Positions 1 through 6,149 of a DNA stretch of 6,297 nt are shown one piece after another; positions within the stretch are counted from its first letter, which is position 1, and each line of letters opens with the position of its first letter. The notes below the pieces were generated by a model. It saw only the letters and a program-made list of their open reading frames with translations. It searched no databases and was not told where the DNA came from. The DNA comes from Tannerella sp. (lineage in GTDB: Bacteria > Bacteroidota > Bacteroidia > Bacteroidales > Tannerellaceae): assembly GCA_031282485.1 (NCBI GenBank), contig JAITDQ010000105.1, positions 1-6,297 on the forward strand, in the 5' to 3' direction. The translations under genes were made by a program, and so were the position numbers.

Positions 1-1193
1 GGCGGCACGTCCGGCAAAATATTATGTACCGTATTGAACACAAAACCGCCTCCGGCGGAGAAAATTTCCATCCGTTCAAACACTTGGTCGCGGATTTGCT
101 CGCGGCTTCCGGTGTTCAGCGTACCGACATTCTCAATCCCGCCGCCCCAGAAGGTGCAGTCTTTTCCAAATTCCTTTTTCAGAAATTCGGGGGACATGTC
201 GCGCGAATTGGTCTGTACCGGATTGAAAATCTCAATGCCGGCGTCGATCAGGTCGGGCATCAGTTGCGAAATGGAACCGCAGGAATGGATAAACGTGTGC
301 ATCCGGCTGTGCGATTTGACGTAGTCGCAAAGGATTTTGTGACGGGGTTTGAAGAGTTGCCGGTAGGTTTCGGCGCTCATGAAAGGGCCGGTGGTCATGC
401 CGAGGTCGTCGCCGAAACGGATGATGTCGACGGTGTCGCCCACGGCGGCGCATACTTTTTCGAGTGTGGCCAGATGCCGTTTCAGCAGTTCGTCGAGCAA
501 ACGGGCAACCTGGTCGGGTTCGCACAGCAAGTCCATCAGGAAATTGTCCATCCGCCGCAGGAACGTGCCCCATTCAAACAGGTTGCAGCCGCAGACAATC
601 ATCAGCGCCCGGTCGGTCTGCTGCCTGAGTTGCAGGGTCTTTTCGCGAAGCTGATGATAGAAGTCCGCTTCGCCGGCATGGTTCCACGGGCTGTGGACGT
701 CGCGCGACCACATGATGCGTCCCATTTCGGCGTCTAATCCTTCGTAAGTGTCCGGATAGCCGTCGACGTAAGGGAAATACGTCTGGTCGAAGAACGTGGC
801 GCCGACGGGCATTTTCGAGAGCATCCGCCGTCCGTCGTCATCGTAAGTCGCCCAGGCGCCGTCCGGCAGCAATGCCGGACGGAAGTTTTTCGGATAGAAG
901 GCTTCCGCGCCGTTGGCCAACCGAACGGGATACCAGTCCTCCGGCCGGTCGTCGAACGCACGCCCGATGTCAATCACATCGACCCCGAACAGGTCGAGCA
1001 CGGAATCGTCCGGCTGGGCTAACTGCTGCACAACGTCATAAACCAGAACGGGCAACTCCCTGCCTAATCGCCCGACAAGATTGGAATAGGCGATAGCGGA
1101 AATGCCGGAACTGGGGGTAGCGCCCAAATCGACCGGAACTTTGTCCGAAACCGTGTGCGCTATGCCGGCTAAAACTCTTTCACGTGATGTCAT
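1..1193 (-). CDS. Uroporphyrinogen decarboxylase (URO-D) superfamily protein, methyltransferase-like; 3' end beyond window
   Basis: An uninterrupted frame of 397 codons starts with ATG at 1193 and runs off the left edge. It begins MTSRERVLAGI and continues SDKVPVDLG (residues 16-24), the usual opening of URO-D-fold proteins. Further family marks are FGDDLG (260-265), IHSCGS (302-307), NPVQ (324-327), GGG (350-352) and HNILPDVPP (390-397 region), close to the HemE end motif H-x-I-x-x-DVPPE. Relatives are about 400-430 residues, so probably only a few tens are missing. HemE's N-terminal Arg-rich substrate motif (RQAGRY type) is absent, and H303-x-C305 sits where MtaA-type corrinoid methyltransferases bind zinc. 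I therefore infer a methyl-transfer or unknown role, not haem synthesis. It is probably cytoplasmic. It follows the rhaT-like gene by 26 nt and is likely co-transcribed with it. Substrate unknown. The family call is firm; the function is not. Confidence 0.88.
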   Translation of the reverse strand, partial: MTSRERVLAGIAHTVSDKVPVDLGATPSSGISAIAYSNLVGRLGRELPVLVYDVVQQLAQPDDSVLDLFGVDVIDIGRAFDDRPEDWYPVRLANGAEAFYPKNFRPALLPDGAWATYDDDGRRMLSKMPVGATFFDQTYFPYVDGYPDTYEGLDAEMGRIMWSRDVHSPWNHAGEADFYHQLREKTLQLRQQTDRALMIVCGCNLFEWGTFLRRMDNFLMDLLCEPDQVARLLDELLKRHLATLEKVCAAVGDTVDIIRFGDDLGMTTGPFMSAETYRQLFKPRHKILCDYVKSHSRMHTFIHSCGSISQLMPDLIDAGIEIFNPVQTNSRDMSPEFLKKEFGKDCTFWGGGIENVGTLNTGSREQIRDQVFERMEIFSAGGGFVFNTVHNILPDVP

Positions 1194-1219
1194 AAACTTA
1201 TTGAATTATAAATCGTAAA

Positions 1220-2254
1220 CTAAGAACCGCTGCTCATTCCGATCAGGAACGAGGCAGCCACAAGCACCGCCAGACCTGTCCACATCAAAACGTAGACCTT
1301 CCGGGAAACATTCTTCCACTCGCCGCGATACAGTCCCCACAGGGAAGCGAACACAATGGTCATCGTCATCAGGATGCCCCAGGCGACAAAAGAGAACTCG
1401 CCCATCCGGGACTTCCCCATTCCGAAGAACACGTAATTGACGTACCACAGGAATCCGGCTAATGCACACCAAAGATAATTCTTCCACAGCGAACCGCCAT
1501 CGGACTGCACGAATTTTTTCAAAGATTTGCTTTTGACGGACAGATACAGACACCAGAGCAAGGTCGTCACGAACGCGCCGCTGTACAGCACCAGAAAGAC
1601 GGCGCCGTCCTGAAACAGCGGCTGTGTCCCGTTTTCTATGCAGGCGTGTGCAATAGGCGCGCCCTGTTCGATGCCCAATGCAGCCGACGAACCGGTCACG
1701 CCGACAAAAATCGCCGCGCCAAGACCCTTCCGAAGGTGAAATTCCTGATTGACACCTTCCGTGGCGCCGGCTTGGCGGCTTTTCAGGAAACCGGCATAGC
1801 CCGACAGCCCGATACCGACCAGCGAAATCACAATACCGGCCAGCAGCAGAATACCGCCGTGGCCTTCGAACAGTTTGCTCAGCCGTCCGTCAAGCAGCGG
1901 CGGCAACAGTGTACCGATAGCCATCATCAGTCCCAGCGAAAGGGCGTAACCAAGGGCTATGCCGAGATAGCGCAGGGACAGTCCGAACGTGAGATTGGCC
2001 AGTCCGTAAATGGCGCCCAGCAGAAAGACCGTGCTCAACACACCGGCGGGAACTTGTCCCAAGGCGGTCAGAAAGCCCGGCGCAAACAGCAGGCAGAGCA
2101 GAAACGGAACAATCACGTAGCCGAACAGGGCATACGCCAGCCAGTAGTTTTCCCATTTCCACGCTCTGACTTTGTCGAACGGAATGGCAAAACTTCCCGA
2201 CATAAACGCTCCGAAGGAAATGAGCAGAATACCGTAAAAAATAAAAAGGTTCAT
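1220..2254 (-). CDS. rhaT: L-rhamnose/proton symporter family permease (RhaT)
   Basis: This 344-residue, strongly hydrophobic protein has about ten predicted membrane segments and the same length as E. coli RhaT as I remember it. Recognisable RhaT blocks are PFDKVRAWKWE (25-35; PFKKVKKWSWE in E. coli), GAIYGLANLTFGLSLRYLG (80-98), the following glycine-rich helix, and WYVNYVFFGMGKSRMGEFSF in the C-terminal third. The family imports L-rhamnose with protons across the inner membrane. The ATG at 2254 is chosen because the first helix begins right after it; no Shine-Dalgarno is present, which is normal in Bacteroidota. The gene ends 26 nt before the URO-D gene. The 49 nt upstream (2255-2303) separate it from secG and show no clear TAnnTTTG promoter or terminator, so read-through from secG is possible. 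No rhamnose catabolic genes are in view, so rhamnose as substrate is inferred from family only; another sugar is possible. Confidence 0.9.
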   Translation of the reverse strand: MNLFIFYGILLISFGAFMSGSFAIPFDKVRAWKWENYWLAYALFGYVIVPFLLCLLFAPGFLTALGQVPAGVLSTVFLLGAIYGLANLTFGLSLRYLGIALGYALSLGLMMAIGTLLPPLLDGRLSKLFEGHGGILLLAGIVISLVGIGLSGYAGFLKSRQAGATEGVNQEFHLRKGLGAAIFVGVTGSSAALGIEQGAPIAHACIENGTQPLFQDGAVFLVLYSGAFVTTLLWCLYLSVKSKSLKKFVQSDGGSLWKNYLWCALAGFLWYVNYVFFGMGKSRMGEFSFVAWGILMTMTIVFASLWGLYRGEWKNVSRKVYVLMWTGLAVLVAASFLIGMSSGS

Positions 2255-2303
2255 GGCATATATGGGGGTTAAAGTAAATACTTCGGCTTATGAAATAAAT
2301 ATT

Positions 2304-2693
2304 TTATTCTTCCTCCGGAACCGTTACATCCTGTTCAGGCAGCGTCTGTGAAGGCGTTACCGTACCCGAAGGCGCGGCTTCAGGCTGTGCTATTCCGAAA
2401 TCGGGAGCAGATGTATTGACCGGCGTACTCACGTTTTCGATAACCTCGGAATCATTCGACACGGCTTTACGTTCGGGAATAGTTGATGTTATCGCTACGC
2501 AGAAAAAGACAAGGAATCCGGCCAATGCCCACGTCGCCTTTTCCAGAAAATCGGTTGTCTTGCGAACGCCCAAAACCTGATTTGAAGAAGAGAATCCGGC
2601 TGCCAGCCCTCCTCCTTTGGAATTTTGTATCAATACGATCAAAACCAGTAAAACAGAACAGATAAGAATCAAAATTGAAATAAATACGTACAT
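2304..2693 (-). CDS. secG: Preprotein translocase subunit SecG
   Basis: A 129-residue protein with the SecG layout: membrane helix 1 at about 3-23, the conserved cytoplasmic loop LIQNSKGGGLAAGF (21-34) with the following Ser/Asn/Gly stretch, and membrane helix 2 at about 52-72. SecG is the small accessory subunit of the SecYEG channel and assists SecA-driven export across the inner membrane. After helix 2 comes a tail of roughly 55 residues rich in Pro, Thr, Ser and Glu, ending in three Glu; such variable acidic tails are common in Bacteroidota SecG. ATG at 2693 follows the TPR gene stop by 4 nt, so it is the last gene of the four-gene operon and is probably translationally coupled. No hairpin terminator is evident after the TAA. 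Confidence 0.95.
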   Translation of the reverse strand: MYVFISILILICSVLLVLIVLIQNSKGGGLAAGFSSSNQVLGVRKTTDFLEKATWALAGFLVFFCVAITSTIPERKAVSNDSEVIENVSTPVNTSAPDFGIAQPEAAPSGTVTPSQTLPEQDVTVPEEE

Positions 2694-2697
2694 TTCT

Positions 2698-3447
2698 CTA
2701 TTTTTTTATGTTAATAATTTTTTCCAAATACCTAATTTGGTCTGCAAAGTAAACATTTTTTTCCGGATATTTCAAACTTAAAACGCGAATAATTTCCAAA
2801 GCTTTGTCATATCGTTTCTGACTGATATACACACGAGCCAGAGTTTCAGTGAAATACGAATCATCAAGAGATGTTTTTTCCTGTGTATCCGCCCTGTTTT
2901 TTTTCCCGTCTTCCGGTTCTTTTTCTTCGTCCACTCCCATATCAACAAGTGTCAAACGGGGTCTGCGCTGTTTACTTTCATTTTCGATGAAACGGTCAAT
3001 CAAATCCTGGCCTCTCATACGGGTTCCTCCGTTTTCTTCCAGCGGCAGGTCATCGACATTCGTTTCCAGCCAGCCCACATAATCCGATGCGGATGCAGGC
3101 GGAGGCGCCGGCAATGTCTCTGCCGACAATATTTTATCTATCAATTTGATAGTATCTCCCCGTCGGTCATTATCTGCAACAGGTCTGTATTCTTCGCGTT
3201 TGTTTTTACTGTTTTTAGTGCCTTTAATAAGCATGAAAAGTTGCATGCGGTCGGGAATATAAACAGCCATTCGCTTCAGTTCCCTGTCTAAGCGCACATC
3301 GTCAAACAGCGCAAGATTTTTCAGATAAAGCATCCTTACCGCATGAAAATACGGGTAATCATCCACCATTTGCCTCAGTTCAAACATGGATGATTTCGTG
3401 AGTAAAGACGGATTTAACATCCATTGATACATCTCTGCGCTTGTCAT
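2698..3447 (-). CDS. TPR-containing conserved protein between lptE and secG
   Basis: A 249-residue soluble protein without signal peptide or membrane segment. The N-terminal third (about 1-80) is helical-looking with aromatic and Leu residues (MFELRQMVDDYPYFHAVRML). The middle (about 80-195) is charged and probably disordered, with a Pro/Ala patch near 115 and an acidic/Lys stretch at about 168-192. The C-terminus (about 198-246) looks like one or two TPR-type helical hairpins: ETLARVYISQKRYDKALEII, then KYPEKN and a final helix. From memory, a protein of this type sits between lptE and secG in many Bacteroidales, but I know of no assigned function. TPR units usually bind other proteins, so a scaffold role in the envelope pathway is only an inference. 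Start ATG at 3447 is 3 nt after the lptE stop, and the stop is 4 nt before secG. Confidence 0.85.
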   Translation of the reverse strand: MTSAEMYQWMLNPSLLTKSSMFELRQMVDDYPYFHAVRMLYLKNLALFDDVRLDRELKRMAVYIPDRMQLFMLIKGTKNSKNKREEYRPVADNDRRGDTIKLIDKILSAETLPAPPPASASDYVGWLETNVDDLPLEENGGTRMRGQDLIDRFIENESKQRRPRLTLVDMGVDEEKEPEDGKKNRADTQEKTSLDDSYFTETLARVYISQKRYDKALEIIRVLSLKYPEKNVYFADQIRYLEKIINIKK

Positions 3448-3450
3448 AAC

Positions 3451-3963
3451 TTACCAATTAGCCACTGTCCCGTTATAAATCTGATCTACAATCTCACTTA
3501 TGATTAGCTCACACAACTGATCCTGCACCATATCAATCGTATTATCATTACTGAACTCCTGATAGGCGGAAAATGTCTGCTCAAAATCTTCTTCCTGATT
3601 TGTCCGGTTGGTATACCTCACACGGACAGTAATCGTCAAACGCGTCTGCGAGGCATACGCATCTTCTTTCACAGCCTGCGGCGTAAGCGTATAACTCGTA
3701 ATTTCACCCTCCAAGTCAAGGTCGCCTCCGTCGCGCAAAACCTGTAATTTTGTCTGACGGGTATATTTGTCCTTCAGCGCCTCGGTAAATTTCTGCGACA
3801 ACGGAGCGTAAATCAGCGGAGCCATATTCGGGAAATCCTTTATCGAGATAGAACTGACTTTCGTATAATCAATCGAGGAACCGCTGAAAGAATACGATAT
3901 GGAGCAGGATGAAACGATCCATCCGGCAAACAGCATTGATATAAAAAAGCTAATTTTCAGCAT
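3451..3963 (-). CDS. lptE: LptE-family LPS-assembly lipoprotein
   Basis: Starting at 3963 the protein has 170 residues: a lipoprotein signal (MLKISFF..., hydrophobic core, lipobox VSSC with the lipidated Cys at residue 20), then SISYSFSGSSIDYTK, the typical start of Bacteroidota LptE-family proteins. Later come a predicted beta-rich core with DLDLEGEITSYTLTP and alternating strands, and a C-terminal helix ending DQIYNGTVANW. LptE plugs the LptD barrel and helps insert LPS into the outer membrane. An upstream in-frame ATG at 3981 would add six residues (MDWNRN) and overlap the regulator gene by 14 nt. I prefer 3963 because it gives a cleaner signal peptide and a 4-nt gap, matching the 3- and 4-nt gaps of the next two genes. 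The family is fairly sure; the exact start is not. Confidence 0.88.
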   Translation of the reverse strand: MLKISFFISMLFAGWIVSSCSISYSFSGSSIDYTKVSSISIKDFPNMAPLIYAPLSQKFTEALKDKYTRQTKLQVLRDGGDLDLEGEITSYTLTPQAVKEDAYASQTRLTITVRVRYTNRTNQEEDFEQTFSAYQEFSNDNTIDMVQDQLCELIISEIVDQIYNGTVANW

Positions 3964-3967
3964 ATTT

Positions 3968-5146
3968 CTATTCCAGTCCATATTCTTTTATCTTACGGTA
4001 CAACGTGCGTTCCGATATCTGCAAGTCCGACGCTGCATTTTTACGGCGTCCGTTATGTCTTTCCAGGGCTTTGCATATCATTTCTTTCTCCACATCTTCC
4101 AGCGAAAGGGTTTCTTCCACCGTTTCGGCATCCTGTATGGACGTCTGGCGTATCGGCGTCACAGGCGCCGGAGCATATACATTATCATCAACCGGCCGCA
4201 TCGGCACATTGCCGTTCATGATATCATGCACTAACTTCTTCAGCTCGCTGACATCTTTTTTCATGTCAAACAGTACCTGATAGAGTATTTCCCGTTCGCT
4301 GTTGAAAATTTTCTTATCTTCACTGTAATGCGCCAGTACGGGAAGTTTTTCCATTGAAATATTGGGAAGATGCATCTTCAGGACATCCGCCGTAATCTCG
4401 CGGTTTTCTTCGATGACCGAAATCCGTTCCACAATATTTTTCAGTTCGCGCACATTGCCCGGCCAGCGGTACGAAAGCAACAACTGACGCGCCCCGTCGT
4501 CAAGGTGAATAGCCGGCATACGGTACTTATCCGCACAGTCGCTTGCGAACTTGCGGAAAAGCAACAGCGCATCTTCATGGCGTTCCCTCAAGGGAGGGAT
4601 GCGTATGGGCACCGTACTTAACCTGTAATAAAGGTCTTCGCGGAATTTATGATGCGAAACGGCCTCCACCAGATTGACATTCGTGGCTGCAACGATACGT
4701 ACATTCGTCTTCTGGACTTTCGAGGAACCGACTTTCATAAATTCGCCCGATTCGAGCACCCGCAAAAGGCGTACCTGCGTCGACAACGGCAACTCTCCCA
4801 CTTCATCCAGGAAGATTGTTCCACCGTCGGCAACCTCAAAATAGCCCTTCCGCAAATCTTTCGCATCGGTAAAAGACCCTTTTTCGTGACCGAACAATTC
4901 CGAATCAATCGTTCCTTCCGGTATGGCGCCACAGTTTACGGCGATATATTGGGCATGTTTGCGCGGACTGTTCTGATGAACAATCTGTGGAAAGACTTCC
5001 TTCCCTACCCCACTCTCTCCCGTTATTAACACGGACAAATCCGTAGGAGCCACCTGCAACGCCACATCAATAGCGCGATTCAACTCCACGTTATTGCCGA
5101 TAATACCGAATCGTTGCTTTACCTGCTGTATATCATTATTTGTCAT
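3968..5146 (-). CDS. Sigma-54-dependent enhancer-binding transcriptional activator without receiver domain
   Basis: 392 residues. After only about 14 residues the AAA+ domain begins (FGIIGNN). Walker A is GESGVGKE (43-50), the sigma-54 contact loop ELFGHEKGSFTDA spans 83-95, Walker B is GGTIFLDEVGEL (108-119, D114 E115), the arginine-finger region is FREDLYYRLS (168-177), and the sensor II motif WPGNVRELKN lies at 228-237. A linker (about 260-345, with a Pro-rich stretch at 315-335) leads to a Fis-type helix-turn-helix (about 350-392, RKNAASDLQISERTLYRKI). No receiver, PAS or GAF domain precedes the ATPase, so activity is probably not set by phosphorylation of this protein. The usual GAFTGA is GSFTDA here, an unusual Gly-to-Asp change. 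It is the first gene of the operon with lptE, the TPR gene and secG, which suggests a link to envelope genes; its targets are unknown. Confidence 0.93.
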   Translation of the reverse strand: MTNNDIQQVKQRFGIIGNNVELNRAIDVALQVAPTDLSVLITGESGVGKEVFPQIVHQNSPRKHAQYIAVNCGAIPEGTIDSELFGHEKGSFTDAKDLRKGYFEVADGGTIFLDEVGELPLSTQVRLLRVLESGEFMKVGSSKVQKTNVRIVAATNVNLVEAVSHHKFREDLYYRLSTVPIRIPPLRERHEDALLLFRKFASDCADKYRMPAIHLDDGARQLLLSYRWPGNVRELKNIVERISVIEENREITADVLKMHLPNISMEKLPVLAHYSEDKKIFNSEREILYQVLFDMKKDVSELKKLVHDIMNGNVPMRPVDDNVYAPAPVTPIRQTSIQDAETVEETLSLEDVEKEMICKALERHNGRRKNAASDLQISERTLYRKIKEYGLE

Positions 5147-5180
5147 ACTTATTTAGCTGCTATTATTTCAGTTCGCCTGA

Positions 5181-5212
5181 CAAAATTACAACATTTATCC
5201 TGTAAATACAAA
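5181..5212 (-). promoter_or_regulatory. Bacteroidota-type promoter of the regulator-lptE-TPR-secG operon
   Basis: On the minus strand the -33 box TTTG (5209-5212) is followed by a 20-nt spacer and the -7 box TAATTTTG (5181-5188), an exact match to TTTG-N19-21-TAnnTTTG. Transcription should start near 5174-5176, giving a 5' leader of about 28 nt before the ATG at 5146. It is the best-supported regulatory site in the window and probably drives all four operon genes. Confidence 0.82.
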
Positions 5213-5293
5213 TTCAAGCGCAAATTTTTATTGCATACGTTTAAAATCCACCTTTATTATTGAAAATCGCTCCCAAATTTAAACTCAAACCGG

Positions 5294-5335
5294 CCGGTGT
5301 TTTCACCGGAACATCCGTTTTCCGGGGTAAACGGA
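5294..5335. repeat. Two adjacent perfect inverted repeats (stem-loops)
   Basis: The first stem is CCGGTG (5294-5299), loop TTTT, CACCGG (5304-5309). The second, 4 nt later, is TCCGTTT (5314-5320), 8-nt loop, AAACGGA (5329-5335). Both stems are perfect. Neither is followed directly by a T-run on either strand, so a standard intrinsic terminator is unlikely. They might be operators or part of an RNA structure. Confidence 0.5.
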
Positions 5336-5452
5336 CATCGAAAGGCGCGGTAAAGGCTTGGCATCTCCCGTTATTTTTCAATTTTGAACCAATCTCTTTG
5401 AATGAGCAGATATGCTACCGATCGCATCTTACCTTAATTATTCCGGGAAAGT

Positions 5453-5486
5453 TTGTCTTCCGGGCATTGCGTTTTCAGGAAGACAA
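5453..5486. repeat. 9-bp perfect inverted repeat (stem-loop)
   Basis: TTGTCTTCC (5453-5461) and GGAAGACAA (5478-5486) are exact reverse complements around a 16-nt loop. No T-run follows on either strand, so it does not look like a terminator. A further weak pair, ATCCG (5486-5490) with CGGAT (5510-5514), follows it. Role unknown; candidates are a protein-binding site, an RNA hairpin, or chance. Confidence 0.5.
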
Positions 5487-5595
5487 TCCGCTTGCAGAAT
5501 GTAAATCGCCGGATCATAGATGTCTGATAAGAAGATGGTTTTGACAATTGTTAATGTTAAATATTTATAATACGCTGTTATTTTTTTGTTTTTTG

Positions 5596-5628
5596 CTTGC
5601 AGGAAATCAAAAAAACAATTTATCTTTG
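5596..5628 (+). promoter_or_regulatory. Rightward Bacteroidota-type promoter
   Basis: The -7 box TATCTTTG (5621-5628) matches TAnnTTTG exactly. A CTTG (5596-5599, three of four to TTTG) lies 21 nt upstream as the -33 box. T- and A-rich tracts surround it, as is common for strong Bacteroidota promoters. The expected start is near 5634-5637. It is followed by the 28-codon ORF at 5670 and, about 570 nt on, by the DUF6261-like gene; which of these it serves cannot be seen. Confidence 0.6.
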
Positions 5629-5669
5629 TACTCAGTTATAAACTTTTTAAGCGTTTAATAAATAAAAAA

Positions 5670-5731
5670 ATGAGAACTGGTACATTATTTATACAGGATA
5701 CAAAAAAGATGAGGACATTAACATTATTTAT
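5670..5731 (+). repeat. Imperfect duplication of a translation start region, 39-nt spacing
   Basis: The 23 nt at 5670-5692 and at 5709-5731 agree at 18 positions, both starting ATGAG and ending ACATTATTTAT, and each is preceded by a run of A. The spacing is 39 nt, exactly 13 codons, so both ATGs are in one frame. This suggests an old tandem duplication of the gene start. Confidence 0.5.
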
Positions 5732-5756
5732 GCCTTTAAATTTGTATGTATCGTAA
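5670..5756 (+). other. 28-codon ORF behind the rightward promoter: leader peptide or gene remnant
   Basis: The ORF begins ATG AGA ACT GGT about 35 nt after the predicted transcription start, after an A-rich leader typical of Bacteroidota initiation sites, and ends with TAA at 5754-5756. The encoded peptide starts MRTGTLFIQDTKK and continues MRTLTLFMPLNLYVS. The second Met section resembles the beginning of a signal peptide. It may be a small real gene, a leader ORF, or the 5' end of a lost gene whose promoter survived. I recognise no family. Reality as a protein-coding gene is uncertain. Confidence 0.3.
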
Positions 5757-5939
5757 TATTGATTACGCGTTCCTCGCGTTGTTTGTTATCGTGTGCAAAA
5801 TATGTGCGCACGCCAAGATATATTTTTTTCAAAATCGGCAAGTCATACGATTTTTCATCCTCTTCATTCGGACGCACGAAGTTCGGAAGCACCTTTTCTT
5901 GCCTCTGCGCGCCCGTTCCGCTTTTCACGCACCTATCAT

Positions 5940-5982
5940 TTCGACAAGCTCAATGACCGGTACTTCGACAGGCTCAATAACC
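5940..5982. repeat. 24-nt imperfect tandem repeat, TTCGACARGCTCAATRACC core
   Basis: Two 19-nt cores at 5940-5958 and 5964-5982 differ at only two positions (A/G in the seventh, G/A in the sixteenth base) and are separated by GGTAC, giving a 24-nt period. From memory, very similar TTCGACAGGCTCA elements are scattered between genes of many Bacteroidota and other bacteria, so this is probably a dispersed intergenic repeat family. Confidence 0.7.
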
Positions 5983-6131
5983 TTAATTATTATAATTATG
6001 TTCTATATACGAATAAACAAGATCAAGATTTTCAACAATCGCGAAGGATTCCTCGGATTGTTTAACCGTGCAGAAATGCGTATCTATAGTTATGTGACCG
6101 CATCATCTGCGGGCTTTCAGCAAATATTGTC

Positions 6132-6149
6132 CACGAATTACACGAATTA
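6132..6149. repeat. 9-nt perfect tandem repeat CACGAATTA x2
   Basis: CACGAATTA occurs at 6132-6140 and again at 6141-6149 without a gap. Strings of CACGAATT-type units are, as I recall, widespread intergenic repeats in Bacteroidota. It lies 50 nt before the DUF6261-like start codon. Confidence 0.65.

Larger units (their letters stand above)
5213..5595. other. Non-coding stretch between the two divergent promoters
   Basis: No convincing gene is found here. The longest frame (5260-5544, plus) would need a TTG start, lies across the inverted repeats, and resembles nothing I recognise. The stretch holds small stem-loops (listed separately) and three exact copies of TTCCGGG at 5320, 5441 and 5458. 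Composition changes from AT-rich at both ends to mixed in the middle (about 5285-5515), which could be a decayed gene or a structured RNA; I cannot choose between them. Confidence 0.5.

Noticed and set aside
24..737. Long plus-strand open frame (237 codons) opposite the URO-D gene
   Set aside because: It lies antisense to a continuous minus-strand frame with clear URO-D motifs over its full length; GC-rich coding DNA often gives such antisense frames.
1646..2272. 208-codon plus-strand open frame opposite rhaT
   Set aside because: Its translation is Gln/Arg-rich with no family likeness, while the minus strand encodes a full-length RhaT-type permease.
2773..2780. TAAGTTTG on the minus strand inside the TPR gene, a possible internal promoter for secG
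   Set aside because: It matches TAnnTTTG, but the nearest TTTG upstream is only 16 nt away, outside the usual 19-21 nt; chance match likely.
5359..5373. TGGCAT-N5-GTTA as a possible sigma-54 -24/-12 promoter
   Set aside because: The -24 part is good but the essential GC of the -12 part is missing, and no gene starts at a suitable distance.
5260..5544. 94-codon plus-strand frame
   Set aside because: It needs a TTG start, has no promoter close by, crosses the stem-loops and resembles no family I know.
5541..5571. TTGACA with TATAAT 19 nt later, an E. coli-style promoter
   Set aside because: The spacer is longer than the optimum, and Bacteroidota primary sigma factor uses a different consensus; such matches are easy in AT-rich DNA. 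The TAnnTTTG promoter at 5596-5628 is preferred.
5728..5928. 66-codon minus-strand frame
   Set aside because: Short, with no family likeness or suitable promoter, and it lies across from AT-rich non-coding sequence.
5940..6149. Short repeats as a CRISPR array
   Set aside because: Two-copy tandem units without unique spacers of 30 nt or so, and no cas genes nearby.
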